Source of the DNA: Poindextera sp035294785
GTDB lineage: Bacteria > Pseudomonadota > Alphaproteobacteria > Caulobacterales > Caulobacteraceae
NCBI GenBank assembly: GCA_035294785.1
Contig: DATGKF010000055.1
Coordinates: 7,915-71,914, forward strand
Direction: 5' to 3'
DNA length: 64,000 nt
Shown: piece by piece, positions 7,788 to 16,423 of the stretch
How the letters are laid out: the number at the start of each line of letters is the position of its first letter
Numbering within the stretch: position 1 is the stretch's first letter
Notes under the pieces: model-generated
What the model was told of the DNA's origin: nothing
Databases searched by the model: none
The model's input: only the letters and a program-made list of their open reading frames with translations
Position numbers and translations under genes: made by a program

Positions 7788-9233
7788 CTAGACGGCCTCG
7801 TCCAGCATCCCGTCCAGCCCCTGCTCGCGCACCTTGCGATAGAGCGTCGAGCGGCCGATGCCGAGGCGGCGCGCCACCTCGCTCATGTGGCCGGAATAGA
7901 TCTCGATCGCCAGCTGAATGAGGTCCCGCTCGATCTCCTCGAGCGTACGCAGGTGACCGCGGTCATCGAGGATGCGAACCGGCGCATCGGCCGGCATGTC
8001 GTCCAGAAGGCCCGCGCCGACGGCGGCTTCGCGCGGCGCGGCGTCCGGCGGCGGCCCGTTCAGGCCGGAGATGGCGGGGAAGTCGTAGGCCTGCAGATAG
8101 GGCGCGTCGGCCAGCACGATGGCGCGATAGACCGCGTTCTCCAGCTGGCGGACGTTGCCCGGCCATTCGTGCGCCTGCAGCATGGCCATGGTCTCGGGCG
8201 AGACGCCCTGCACGCGCTTGCCTTCCTCGACGTTGAAGCGGCGCACGAAGTGGTCGACCAGGCCGGGGATGTCCTCGCGCCGCTCGCGCAGGGGCGGCAG
8301 CTCGATCGGGAAGACGTTCAAGCGGTAGTAGAGGTCCTCGCGGAAGCGGCCCTCGGCCACCTGCTGCGCCAGATCGCGGTTGGTGGCGGAGATGATGCGG
8401 ACGTCGACGCGGGTTGGGCGCTTGGAGCCGATCGCGTCCACCTCGCCTTCCTGCAGCACGCGCAGCAGCTTGACCTGCATGTCGAGCGGAAGTTCGCCGA
8501 TCTCGTCCAGGAACATCACGCCGCCGTTCGCTTCCTGGAACTTGCCCAGGTGCTTGTCTGTGGCGCCGGTGAAGCTGCCCTTTTCGTGGCCGAACAGAAT
8601 GGACTCGACCAGGTTCTCCGGGATGGCGCCGCAATTGACGGTCACCAGCGGCTTGCCGGCGCGATCGGAACCGCCGTGCACGGCGCGAGCGATCTGCTCC
8701 TTGCCGACGCCGCTTTCGCCAAGCAGCAGGATCGGGATCTGCGACTTCGCCGCCCGCTCCCCCAGGCGTATCACGTGCAGCATCGAGGGCGCCTCGGCGA
8801 TCAGGTCGGCGAAGGTGATGCGCCCGGACGCCTTCTTGGTCAGCCGGTCGACCTCGCCCTTCAGTTCGCCCATCTGCAGCGCGTTGCGGATCGAGACCAT
8901 GATCCGCTCCGGCGAAGCCGGCTTGACGAAGAAGTCCTGCGCGCCGGCCTGCATGGCCTTCACCACCGTGTCGATGCCGCCGGTCGCTGTCAGCACCACC
9001 ACCGGCTGGCGAAAGCCGCGACCGCGCAGTTCCTTCAGCGTCTCCAGGCCGCCGAGGCCGGGCATGTTCAGGTCGAGCATGATCGCGTCGGCCGCGCCGC
9101 CGGCCACCAGGCGGTCGATCGCCTGCTCGCCGGTTTCGGCATGGGCCACGGCCAGCCCCTCGCGCTCCAGAACGGCCTGGATCAGCCGGCGCTGGGTCGG
9201 GTCGTCATCGACGACGAGAACGGTCTTGGCCAT
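7788..9233 (-). CDS. tacA: Sigma-54-dependent response regulator, TacA-like
   Basis: A 481-residue NtrC-type activator. The receiver domain (1-120) has the acidic pair Asp10/Asp11, phosphoacceptor Asp54 (LDLNMPG) and FFVKP. The AAA+ domain has Walker A GESGVGKE, the sigma-54 contact loop as GSFTGA, Walker B FLDEIGELP and the arginine finger region REDLYYRLNVF. The C-terminal Fis-type helix-turn-helix is MSEVARRLGIGRSTLYRKV. The overall sequence resembles Caulobacter TacA, which is phosphorylated through ShkA-ShpA and activates stalk and developmental genes; that name is a family-level judgement. The ATG at 9233 begins MAKTVLVVDDD; an upstream GTG at 9248 adds five residues. A leader hairpin and a TTAACC half-site lie upstream. 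Confidence 0.72.
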   Translation of the reverse strand: MAKTVLVVDDDPTQRRLIQAVLEREGLAVAHAETGEQAIDRLVAGGAADAIMLDLNMPGLGGLETLKELRGRGFRQPVVVLTATGGIDTVVKAMQAGAQDFFVKPASPERIMVSIRNALQMGELKGEVDRLTKKASGRITFADLIAEAPSMLHVIRLGERAAKSQIPILLLGESGVGKEQIARAVHGGSDRAGKPLVTVNCGAIPENLVESILFGHEKGSFTGATDKHLGKFQEANGGVMFLDEIGELPLDMQVKLLRVLQEGEVDAIGSKRPTRVDVRIISATNRDLAQQVAEGRFREDLYYRLNVFPIELPPLRERREDIPGLVDHFVRRFNVEEGKRVQGVSPETMAMLQAHEWPGNVRQLENAVYRAIVLADAPYLQAYDFPAISGLNGPPPDAAPREAAVGAGLLDDMPADAPVRILDDRGHLRTLEEIERDLIQLAIEIYSGHMSEVARRLGIGRSTLYRKVREQGLDGMLDEAV

Positions 9234-9256
9234 CAGGTACGCACCCACCGAAATGC

Positions 9257-9281
9257 GCGCTGTCCTCGATTGGGACAGCGC
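9257..9281 (-). other. Leader hairpin upstream of the tacA-like gene
   Basis: A perfect 9-bp stem, GCGCTGTCC with GGACAGCGC and a 7-base loop, sits 24 bases before the tacA-like ATG. There is no T-run after it on the minus strand, so it is not a terminator in that direction. It could be an operator dyad or a structure in the mRNA leader. The dyad is seen directly; any function is inference. Confidence 0.45.
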
Positions 9282-9405
9282 TTGATTTGTCCCGTTTTAG
9301 GGCGCCGGCGGTAAAGGCGGGGTTTCGCAGACCTGAGCAGGAGGTTAACGGCGCGCGCCGGCGGCTTTCGTTTGCGGGCGTCCCGCGCGCGGGCCAAAAG
9401 GGGGC

Positions 9406-11208
9406 ATGAGCGCCCTTGCCAAGTCCGAGGCGGCGGAAACGCTTCCGCCCGAATGGCGCCTCGACGACCTATTCGCCGGCCGCGACGACCCGCGCGTCGC
9501 GGCCACGCTCGACGACGCCGGCGCCGTCACCGGGAGGCTGGCTCAGCTCGAAGGCCAGTTCATCGCCGCGCGCGACGATCCCCAGCGGCTGGGCGGCCTG
9601 ATCGCCGAGGGCGTCGACCTCTACGAACAGGCGACGAACAGGCTCTGGGCGGTCGGCGCCTATGCTTCGCTGGCGGCCTCGGTGGCGCGCGACGATCCCG
9701 CCTGGTCGAAGTTCGAGGCCGACATCCGCGCCAGGTCGTCACAGATCGGAGCGGAGGCGCTCTTTTTCACCCTGGAGCTGAACGCGCTGACCGAGACCGA
9801 GATCGAGGCGGCGCTGTCCGCCGCGCCGGCGGCGGCGCGCTGGCGGCCGTGGCTTCGGCGCGTTCGGCTTGGCCGCCCGCACGAACTCGACGCGCCGCTC
9901 GAGCGTCTGCTGCTCGACCGCGCCCCGGCGCTGGCCAACTGGACCCGGCTCTACGACGAAACCCTGGGCCGCCTCGCCGTCCGCGCCGGGCGCGAAAGCC
10001 TGACGCTGGCGCAGGCGTTGAACCGCCTCTCCGACCCCGACGCTGGCCGCCGCAAGCAGGCGGCGAGCGGCCTCTCGCGCGCGCTCGAGGCGCAGGCCCC
10101 TGTACTTGGCCTTTGCCTCAACACCGTCGCGCTCGAGAAACAGGTCGAGGACCGCTGGCGCAAGTTCGCCGACCCGGCGGCGTCCCGGCACCTGTCGAAC
10201 GAGGTCGACGCCGAAGCCGTCCACGCGCTCGAGGCCGCCGTAGTCGAGCGATACCCCTCGATCTCGCATCGCTACTACCGGCTGAAGGCGCGCATCCTGG
10301 GCAAGCCGGCCCTTGACCACTGGGACCGCAACGCGCCGCTCGATACAGGGCCGCAGCGCCGCTACGCCTGGGACGAGGCCAAGGCGATCGTTCTCGACGC
10401 TTACGCGGGTTTGAGCCCCGCGTTCGCCGGTCATGCGCGGACCTTCTTCGATCGTCCATGGATCGACGCGCGACCCAGGGCCGGTAAGTCGTCGGGCGCC
10501 TATTCCCACCCTGTGACGTCCGAGCGGCACCCTTACGTCTTCCTCAACTACATGGGCGAGCGGCGCGATGTGCTGACCTTGGCGCACGAACTCGGCCACG
10601 CGGTGCACCAGACGCTCGCCGCGCCGCTCGGCACGCTGCTCGCCGACACGCCGCTGACCCTGGCCGAGACCGCCTCCATCTTCGGCGAGGGGCTGGTGTT
10701 CGAGAGGCTCCTGGCCGAGGCGGCGCCAGCCGAGCGGCGCGCTCTTCTGGCCGGCAAGATCGAGGACGCGCTCAACACCATCGTGCGCCAGATCGCCTTC
10801 CACCGGTTCGAGACCCGCTTCCATGCGGCGCGCTGCGATGGCGAGTTGGCGGCCGACGACATCGCCGCGCTCTGGCTGGACGTGATGGGCGAGAGCCTCG
10901 GCCCGGCCGTGCGTCTCAATCGCGGCTACGAGGTCTACTGGGCCTACGTCAGCCACTTCGTGCACGCGCCCTTCTACGTCTACGCCTACGCCTTCGGGAA
11001 CCTGTTGGTCGAGGCGCTGATGGCCGCGCGGCAGGCCGACCCCAGCGGCTTTACGCCGCGCTACGAGGAATTGCTGGCCTCCGGCGGCGCGCAAACCTAT
11101 GTCGAAGCCTTGCGGCCATTCGGCCTCGACCCCAAAACAAAGGCGTTCTGGGACGCCGGCTGCCAGCGGATCGAGCGGCTGGTCGACGAATTCGAAGGGC
11201 TGGTTTGA
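9406..11208 (+). CDS. pepF: M3 family oligoendopeptidase F (PepF)
   Basis: A 600-residue cytosolic zinc metallopeptidase of family M3B that cleaves short peptides. The zinc site HELGHAVHQ lies near residue 395, and the third ligand is the glutamate in ETASIFGEG about 25 residues downstream. The C-terminal region with YAYAFGNLL and YEELLASGG is typical of PepF. The length matches the family (about 600). The ATG at 9406 directly follows GGGGGC. It is divergent from the TacA-like gene with 157 bases between them. Physiological role is peptide turnover, inferred from family. Confidence 0.9.
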   Translation: MSALAKSEAAETLPPEWRLDDLFAGRDDPRVAATLDDAGAVTGRLAQLEGQFIAARDDPQRLGGLIAEGVDLYEQATNRLWAVGAYASLAASVARDDPAWSKFEADIRARSSQIGAEALFFTLELNALTETEIEAALSAAPAAARWRPWLRRVRLGRPHELDAPLERLLLDRAPALANWTRLYDETLGRLAVRAGRESLTLAQALNRLSDPDAGRRKQAASGLSRALEAQAPVLGLCLNTVALEKQVEDRWRKFADPAASRHLSNEVDAEAVHALEAAVVERYPSISHRYYRLKARILGKPALDHWDRNAPLDTGPQRRYAWDEAKAIVLDAYAGLSPAFAGHARTFFDRPWIDARPRAGKSSGAYSHPVTSERHPYVFLNYMGERRDVLTLAHELGHAVHQTLAAPLGTLLADTPLTLAETASIFGEGLVFERLLAEAAPAERRALLAGKIEDALNTIVRQIAFHRFETRFHAARCDGELAADDIAALWLDVMGESLGPAVRLNRGYEVYWAYVSHFVHAPFYVYAYAFGNLLVEALMAARQADPSGFTPRYEELLASGGAQTYVEALRPFGLDPKTKAFWDAGCQRIERLVDEFEGLV

Positions 11209-11222
11209 GCCGACAAGGATTA

Positions 11223-11239
11223 TTGACCGCGCGGTCTAA
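11223..11239. promoter_or_regulatory. TetR-type operator candidate upstream of the alpha/beta hydrolase gene
   Basis: A perfect 12-bp palindrome GACCGCGCGGTC (11225-11236) lies inside TTGACCGCGCGGTCTAA. It resembles operators of TetR/AcrR repressors, which often read TTGACC-n-GGTCAA. It overlaps a TTGACC that could serve as a -35 element and is about 40 bases before the hydrolase ATG. No TetR gene is in the window, so a distant regulator would be required. Confidence 0.45.
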
Positions 11240-11275
11240 GCATCGGCGCGCGCATTGAATTTCTCGAGGATTGGA

Positions 11276-12262
11276 ATGCCTGACGACCGGACGGCTCCCG
11301 ACAACCAAGGCCAGGTCATGCCCTGGGACGAGCGCGGCGAGGCGGTGCTGGCGCCGTTCAACGGCGAGTCGCCGCCGGCGCCGGACTGGTTCACCTGGGC
11401 CGTCGCCCAGCCCCCGGAGCGGTCGTTCGTCCCCGTCGACGGGGCCAACATCGAGCTCTTGGCCTGGGGCGAGCGCGGCAAGCCGGGCCTCATCCTCGTC
11501 CACGGCAACAGCGCCCACGCCGACTGGTGGAGCTTCATCGCCCCTTATTTGGCCGAGGACTACCGGGTGGCGGCGATCTCGCTCTCGGGCATGGGCGCGT
11601 CCGACTGGCGCGACGCCTATTCCTTCGAAGTCTTCGCCCAGGAGCTGCGCGGCGGAGCCCAGGCGGCCGGCCTCTATGACGCGCCGGTCAAGCCGGTCTT
11701 CATCGGCCATTCGTTCGGCGGCTCGCAGGTCTTCTTCGCCGCCCGGCGCTATCCGGAGTGGATGCGCGGCGCGATCCTGGTCGACACCGGCTTCGGCGGG
11801 CCGCCGCCGGCCGCCGAGGGTTTCCGTCAGCCCCAGCGGCGCGTGACGCCCAATCGCGTCTATCCGACGCTCGCCGCGGCCCTCGCCCGCTTCCGCTTCA
11901 TGCCGCCGCAAGGCTGCGAGAACGTCTACATCGCCGATTTCATCGCCCGCCACTCGCTGAAGCGCGCGCCGATGGAGGAGGGCGGGGAGGAGGGCTGGAC
12001 CTGGCGCTTCGATCCGCAGCTCTGGTCCAAGCTCGACCGCGCGGTCATGTCCGACATGGCGCTGGAAGAGAGCATCACCCCGCTGATCCACATCTTCGGC
12101 GAGAATTCCAAGATCATGAGCCGCGTCGCCCAAGGCGATCCGCATGGTCTCTTGAGCGGCTTGCACAGCGTCGTCATCCCCGATTCCGAGCACCACATCA
12201 TGGTCGACCAGCCGCTGGCGCTGGTCGCCGCCATCCGCGCGGTGCTCGCGGTCTGGCCCTAA
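11276..12262 (+). CDS. Alpha/beta hydrolase
   Basis: A 328-residue alpha/beta hydrolase. The nucleophile elbow is GHSFGGSQ, the oxyanion region is LVHGNSAHADWW and the catalytic His lies in PDSEHHIMVDQP near the C-terminus, so the triad looks intact. The ATG at 11276 is preferred to the in-frame TTG at 11255 because AGGA stands just upstream and the mature fold starts later. There is no signal peptide. The substrate is unknown; the HGNSAH motif is shared by epoxide-hydrolase-like and lipase-like members. A palindromic operator precedes the gene, suggesting ligand-controlled expression. Confidence 0.82.
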   Translation: MPDDRTAPDNQGQVMPWDERGEAVLAPFNGESPPAPDWFTWAVAQPPERSFVPVDGANIELLAWGERGKPGLILVHGNSAHADWWSFIAPYLAEDYRVAAISLSGMGASDWRDAYSFEVFAQELRGGAQAAGLYDAPVKPVFIGHSFGGSQVFFAARRYPEWMRGAILVDTGFGGPPPAAEGFRQPQRRVTPNRVYPTLAAALARFRFMPPQGCENVYIADFIARHSLKRAPMEEGGEEGWTWRFDPQLWSKLDRAVMSDMALEESITPLIHIFGENSKIMSRVAQGDPHGLLSGLHSVVIPDSEHHIMVDQPLALVAAIRAVLAVWP

Positions 12263-12366
12263 GCCGGGGCGACGCTGCGGAACCCGGTCCAGCCGCCTTG
12301 AGCGGCGCGCCGCATTGGTATAGTCGCCACCCCAAAGCGCGTGGGCGTCAGTAAGAAGGATTCGCC

Positions 12367-12603
12367 ATGGCCGAGACGGCTTCGGACTACCAACACGGCG
12401 AACAGGACATCCACGAGCAGCAGGCGACCTTCCGGCAGGTGATCTTCGCGACCAAGTGGTCGGTGCTTTACCTCGCCGCGTTCATCACCCTCCTGACCCT
12501 CTGGTTCTGCACGGCGGCCGGGTTCTGGCAGGGACTGCTCGCGGCCATCGTCATCCTCATTGTCGGAACCATCGCCCTGAGGGAGCGGCCGTCGGCGCAC
12601 TAA
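12367..12603 (+). CDS. aa3-type cytochrome c oxidase subunit IV
   Basis: A 78-residue protein with a short soluble N-terminus and two closely spaced hydrophobic stretches (about residues 35-50 and 55-70) ending in a basic tail. It matches the small bacterial aa3 oxidase subunit IV family, an accessory membrane subunit of the terminal oxidase. The ATG follows AAGGA by 6 bases. It lies directly upstream of the transhydrogenase genes, an arrangement seen in related alphaproteobacteria. The main oxidase subunits are not in this window. Confidence 0.8.
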   Translation: MAETASDYQHGEQDIHEQQATFRQVIFATKWSVLYLAAFITLLTLWFCTAAGFWQGLLAAIVILIVGTIALRERPSAH

Positions 12604-12650
12604 AAGGGTTGTCCGGCGCGCCGGCCGGCTTCGAGAGGTGTTGAGAGGGC

Positions 12651-13787
12651 ATGGGCGCGCGCGTCGCCGTCACAAAGGAACGTCGTCTCGGCGAGACGCG
12701 GGTCGCAGCGACTCCGGACACGGTCCGGAAGCTGGTCGAGCTTGGCCTCTCCGTTGCGGTGGAGACGTCGGCCGGCGTCGCCGCCGCCTTCCCTGACGAG
12801 GGCTACCGCGCCGCGGGCGCTGAGGTCGCGCACAGCGCCGGCGCGGCGGTCAAGGACGCCGACATCGTGCTGAAGGTGCGTGCGCCGGCCTCAGACGAGA
12901 TCGCCCGCTTCAAGCCCGGCGCGATCCTGGTCGGGCTGCTCAACCCCTACAACGACCAGGGGCTGGTGTCCTCGCTGGCCCAGGCCGGCGTCTCCGCTTT
13001 CGCCATGGAGCTGGTGCCGCGCATCACCCGCGCCCAGGTGATGGATGCGCTCTCCAGCCAGGCGAACCTGGCCGGCTATCGGGCGGTGATCGAGGCGGCG
13101 CAGGTCTACGGCCGCGCCTTTCCGCTGATGATGACGGCGGCGGGCACGGTCGCGGCGGCGAAGGTGTTCGTGATGGGCGCCGGCGTCGCCGGACTGCAGG
13201 CGATCGCGACCGCGCGGCGGCTCGGCGCCGTGGTGACGGCGACCGACGTTCGCCCGGTCGCCCGCGAACAGGTCGAGAGCCTGGGCGCGAAGTTCATCGC
13301 GGTCGAGAACGACGAGTTCAAAGCCGCCGAAACCGCCGGCGGCTACGCCAAGGAGATGAGCGCTGAATACCAGGCGCAGCAGGCCGCGCTCGTGTCCGAT
13401 CATATCAAGAAGCAGGACATCGTCATCACCACCGCCCTCATTCCCGGCCGCCCGGCGCCCAAGCTCGTCTCGGAGGAGCAGGTCGCGTCGATGAAGCCGG
13501 GCTCGGTGCTCGTCGATCTCGCCGTCGAACAGGGGGGCAACGTGGCGGGCAGCCAGGCGGACAAGATCGTCGACGTCGCCGGGGTGAAGATCGCTGGCTA
13601 CCTCAACCTGCCCGGCCGCATGGCCGCCGACGCCTCCAGCCTTTACGCCAAGAACCTGCTCGCCTTCGTCGGCCTGCTGGTCGACAAGACCGGCGCGCTT
13701 GCTCCCGACCTCGACGACGAGATCCTCAAGGCGGCGCTGATCACCCACGCGGGCGCCCAGGCGCAAGCCCAGTTCGACGCGGCTTGA
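12651..13787 (+). CDS. pntAa: Proton-translocating NAD(P) transhydrogenase subunit alpha part 1 (PntAa)
   Basis: A 378-residue soluble domain I of the transhydrogenase, which binds NAD(H) and passes hydride to NADP+ on PntB. The N-terminus KERRLGETRVAATPDTVRKL is family-typical. The Rossmann fingerprint is GAGVAGLQAIATARRLGAVV with ATDVRP after it, and RAQVMDALSSQANLAGYRAV is the conserved substrate-domain stretch. As in other alphaproteobacteria the alpha subunit is split, with the membrane part encoded separately by the next gene 29 bases downstream. The complex couples the proton gradient to NADPH formation. Confidence 0.95.
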   Translation: MGARVAVTKERRLGETRVAATPDTVRKLVELGLSVAVETSAGVAAAFPDEGYRAAGAEVAHSAGAAVKDADIVLKVRAPASDEIARFKPGAILVGLLNPYNDQGLVSSLAQAGVSAFAMELVPRITRAQVMDALSSQANLAGYRAVIEAAQVYGRAFPLMMTAAGTVAAAKVFVMGAGVAGLQAIATARRLGAVVTATDVRPVAREQVESLGAKFIAVENDEFKAAETAGGYAKEMSAEYQAQQAALVSDHIKKQDIVITTALIPGRPAPKLVSEEQVASMKPGSVLVDLAVEQGGNVAGSQADKIVDVAGVKIAGYLNLPGRMAADASSLYAKNLLAFVGLLVDKTGALAPDLDDEILKAALITHAGAQAQAQFDAA

Positions 13788-13816
13788 GAATGGCGGGGAG
13801 GGGCTAGAGGCCGAGC

Positions 13817-14125
13817 ATGGACGTCGATCCGACCGTCTTTCGTCTGGCGATCTTCGTGCTCGCCATCTTCGTCGGCTACTACGTGGTCTGGAGCGTGACG
13901 CCGGCGCTGCACACGCCGCTGATGGCGGTCACCAACGCCATCTCGTCGGTGATCATCGTCGGCGCGCTCCTGGCCGCCGCCGCGCACGGCGCGGGGCGCG
14001 GCATCTGGCTCTCGAAGGGCGCCGGGGCGGCCGCTGCGGCGCTCGCCTCGGTCAACATCTTCGGCGGTTTCCTGGTCACCCAGCGCATGCTGGCCATGTA
14101 CCGGCGCAAGGATCGCGCGCCGTGA
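13817..14125 (+). CDS. pntAb: NAD(P) transhydrogenase subunit alpha part 2 (PntAb)
   Basis: A 102-residue membrane subunit with hydrophobic segments at about 10-30, 35-58 and 68-88. It carries TPALHTPLMAVTNAIS, the signature of the membrane part of PntA, in which polar residues line the proton channel. It is the second half of the split alpha subunit. Its stop overlaps the pntB start by 4 bases, so the two are translationally coupled. GGGGAGGGG precedes the ATG. Confidence 0.93.
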   Translation: MDVDPTVFRLAIFVLAIFVGYYVVWSVTPALHTPLMAVTNAISSVIIVGALLAAAAHGAGRGIWLSKGAGAAAAALASVNIFGGFLVTQRMLAMYRRKDRAP

Positions 14126-15531
14126 ACGCGAGCCTGGCCGCGCTTGCCTACATCGTCTCGGGCGTCCTCTTCATCCTGGCGCTGCGTGGGCTGTCCAGCC
14201 CCGAGACCAGCCGGCGCGGCAACCAGCTCGGCATGCTGGGGATGGCGATCGCCATCGGCACGACGCTGGCCATCCTCTGGCGCAGCGGCGGACTCGACGG
14301 CGTCACTCTGGCGCTGATCGGCGGCGGCATCGCCGTCGGCGGCGGCGTCGGCGCGGTGGTCGCCCGGCGCGTCCAGATGACGGCGATGCCTCAGCTCGTC
14401 GCCGCCTTCCACTCGCTCGTCGGCCTGGCCGCCTGCCTGGTCGCCGCCGCCGCCCTCTATGCGCCGGCCGCCTACGGCATCGCCGAGGCGCATGGCGTGA
14501 AGCTCGAGAGCCTGATCGAGCTTTCGGTCGGCGTCGCCATCGGCGCGGTCACCTTCACCGGCTCGCTGATCGCCTTCGCCAAGCTGAATGGCAACATGAG
14601 CGGCGCGCCGATCCTGCTGCCCGCCCGCCATGCGCTGAATATCGCCCTGGCGCTGGCGCTGGTGTCCCTGATCGCGGTGCTGGCGACCAGCGGCGGCGAC
14701 GCCAAATGGGCGTTCTGGGCCGTCTTCGCGCTGGCGCTGATCATCGGGATCACCCTGATCATCCCGATCGGCGGGGCCGACATGCCGGTCGTCGTCTCGA
14801 TGCTGAACAGCTATTCCGGCTGGGCGGCGGCGGCGCTGGGCTTCACGCTCGCCAACATCACCCTCATCATCACCGGCGCGCTGGTCGGCTCGTCCGGGGC
14901 CATCCTCTCCTACATCATGTGCAAGGGGATGAACCGGTCCTTCATCTCCGTGATCCTGGGCGGTTTCGGCGGCGAGACCGTCGCATCGGCGGGTCCGGCG
15001 GAGACGCGGCCGGTCAAGCAAGGCTCGGCCGAGGACGCCGCCTTCATCATGAAGAACGCCTCCAAGGTCATCATCGTCCCCGGCTACGGCATGGCGGTCG
15101 CGCAGGCCCAGCACGCGCTGCGCGAGATGGCCGACAAGCTGAAGGCCGAGGGCGTCGAGGTGAAGTACGCCATCCACCCCGTCGCCGGCCGCATGCCCGG
15201 CCACATGAACGTGCTCCTGGCCGAAGCCAACGTGCCCTACGACGAGGTGTTTGAGCTCGACGACATCAACGCCGAGTTCCCCTCGACCGACGTCGCCTTC
15301 GTCATCGGGGCCAACGACGTCACGAACCCGGCCGCCAAGACCGATCCCACCTCGCCCATCTTCGGCATGCCGATCCTCGACGTCGAAAAGGCGCGCACCG
15401 TCCTTTTCGTCAAACGCGGCATGGGCTCTGGCTATGCTGGCGTCGAGAACGAACTCTTCTTCCGCAACAACACCATGATGCTGTTCGCCGACGCCAAGAA
15501 GATGGTCGAAGGCATCCTGAAGGCCCTCTGA
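14122..15531 (+). CDS. pntB: NAD(P) transhydrogenase subunit beta (PntB)
   Basis: A 469-residue protein starting with GTG inside the pntAb stop. Residues 1-260 hold about eight transmembrane helices (domain II). Residues 290-469 are the NADP(H)-binding domain III, with VPGYGMAVAQAQHALREM as the nucleotide fingerprint and VIGANDVTNPAA and LFVKRGMGSGYAGVENELF as conserved closing elements. Together with PntAa and PntAb it forms the inner-membrane transhydrogenase. The stop and the next start share one base (TGATG). Confidence 0.95.
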   Translation: MNASLAALAYIVSGVLFILALRGLSSPETSRRGNQLGMLGMAIAIGTTLAILWRSGGLDGVTLALIGGGIAVGGGVGAVVARRVQMTAMPQLVAAFHSLVGLAACLVAAAALYAPAAYGIAEAHGVKLESLIELSVGVAIGAVTFTGSLIAFAKLNGNMSGAPILLPARHALNIALALALVSLIAVLATSGGDAKWAFWAVFALALIIGITLIIPIGGADMPVVVSMLNSYSGWAAAALGFTLANITLIITGALVGSSGAILSYIMCKGMNRSFISVILGGFGGETVASAGPAETRPVKQGSAEDAAFIMKNASKVIIVPGYGMAVAQAQHALREMADKLKAEGVEVKYAIHPVAGRMPGHMNVLLAEANVPYDEVFELDDINAEFPSTDVAFVIGANDVTNPAAKTDPTSPIFGMPILDVEKARTVLFVKRGMGSGYAGVENELFFRNNTMMLFADAKKMVEGILKAL

Positions 15532-16391
15532 TGCCAAGGCCCGCGCCCCGCGGGCGGATGGTCGACGTCGCCGGCCGACGCCTGCACCTGGTGGCGGCCG
15601 GACCGCCGTCAGGCGAGCCGCTCGTGGTCCTCGAAGCCGGCTCCTATGGCGCGTCGGCGGACTGGGCGGCGGTGCAGGCGCTGCTGACCGTCGGCGGCGT
15701 CCGCTCGCTCGCCTACGACCGCGCCGGTCTCGGCCTCTCCGACCCCGGTCCCAGTCCCCGCGACGGGGTGGCCATCGCCGCCGATCTCGAACGCCTGCTG
15801 GCGGCGTTAGGCGAGGCCGGGCCGCTCGTTCTCGTCGGCCACTCCATGGCCGGGCTGCACGTGCGCCTGTTCGCCGGCCGCAATCCGGCGCGCATCGCCG
15901 GCCTCGTTCTCGTCGACGCGTTCACGCCGGAGATGGCCAAAGACCCCCGCATCGCCGCCGGCGCGCGGGGCTACGGGCGCCTCGCCCGGCTCTCGGCCGC
16001 GGCGACCGCGCTCGGGCTCATTAGACCCTTCGGTCCTTTCGGCGATTCGATCGGCGTCGAGGGCGAGGCCCATGCCCACAAGCTCTGGACCTTCGGCAAC
16101 GCCGGCCACACCCGCGCCGCGGCCGACGAGATCCTCGCCTGGCCGTTCACGGCCGCACAGGCGCTGGCGGTCGGCCCCGCCGACCCCGCTTGGCCGGTCG
16201 CCGTCGTCACCGCGTCGGCCGAGCGCCGGCTGCCCGCCTTCCGCGCCCTGCAGGCGGCGGCGGCCAGCGCCTCGGCGCGCGGCCGCGTCGACCACGTCGC
16301 CGGCGCCCGGCACGCCAGCCTGCTCGGCCCCCGCTATGCGCACCATGTCGTCGGCGGAATTGAACACGTCCTTAAGACGCTCCACGCTTAA
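15531..16391 (+). CDS. Alpha/beta hydrolase
   Basis: A 286-residue alpha/beta hydrolase whose ATG shares a base with the pntB stop, so it is probably co-transcribed with the transhydrogenase. The nucleophile elbow is VGHSMAGLHVR, preceded by YDRAGLGLSDPG, and the likely catalytic His is in AGARHASLLGP. There is no signal peptide. Sequence suggests the broad esterase/peroxidase-like AB-hydrolase group; no substrate can be named. It is unrelated in detail to the hydrolase at 11.3 kb. Confidence 0.8.
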   Translation: MPRPAPRGRMVDVAGRRLHLVAAGPPSGEPLVVLEAGSYGASADWAAVQALLTVGGVRSLAYDRAGLGLSDPGPSPRDGVAIAADLERLLAALGEAGPLVLVGHSMAGLHVRLFAGRNPARIAGLVLVDAFTPEMAKDPRIAAGARGYGRLARLSAAATALGLIRPFGPFGDSIGVEGEAHAHKLWTFGNAGHTRAAADEILAWPFTAAQALAVGPADPAWPVAVVTASAERRLPAFRALQAAAASASARGRVDHVAGARHASLLGPRYAHHVVGGIEHVLKTLHA

Positions 16392-16423
16392 TGCGCGCCG
16401 GACGGAGCGGGAGCGGCTGACGG

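Noticed and set aside
6498..9314. 938-codon open frame opposite the glycosyltransferase and TacA-like genes
   Set aside because: Antisense artefact of high GC; the minus strand carries clear families.
9343..9350. CtrA site for the TacA-like gene
   Set aside because: Only the TTAACC half is present (minus strand) and no second half at the required spacing, so it is noted in the gene entry but not called.
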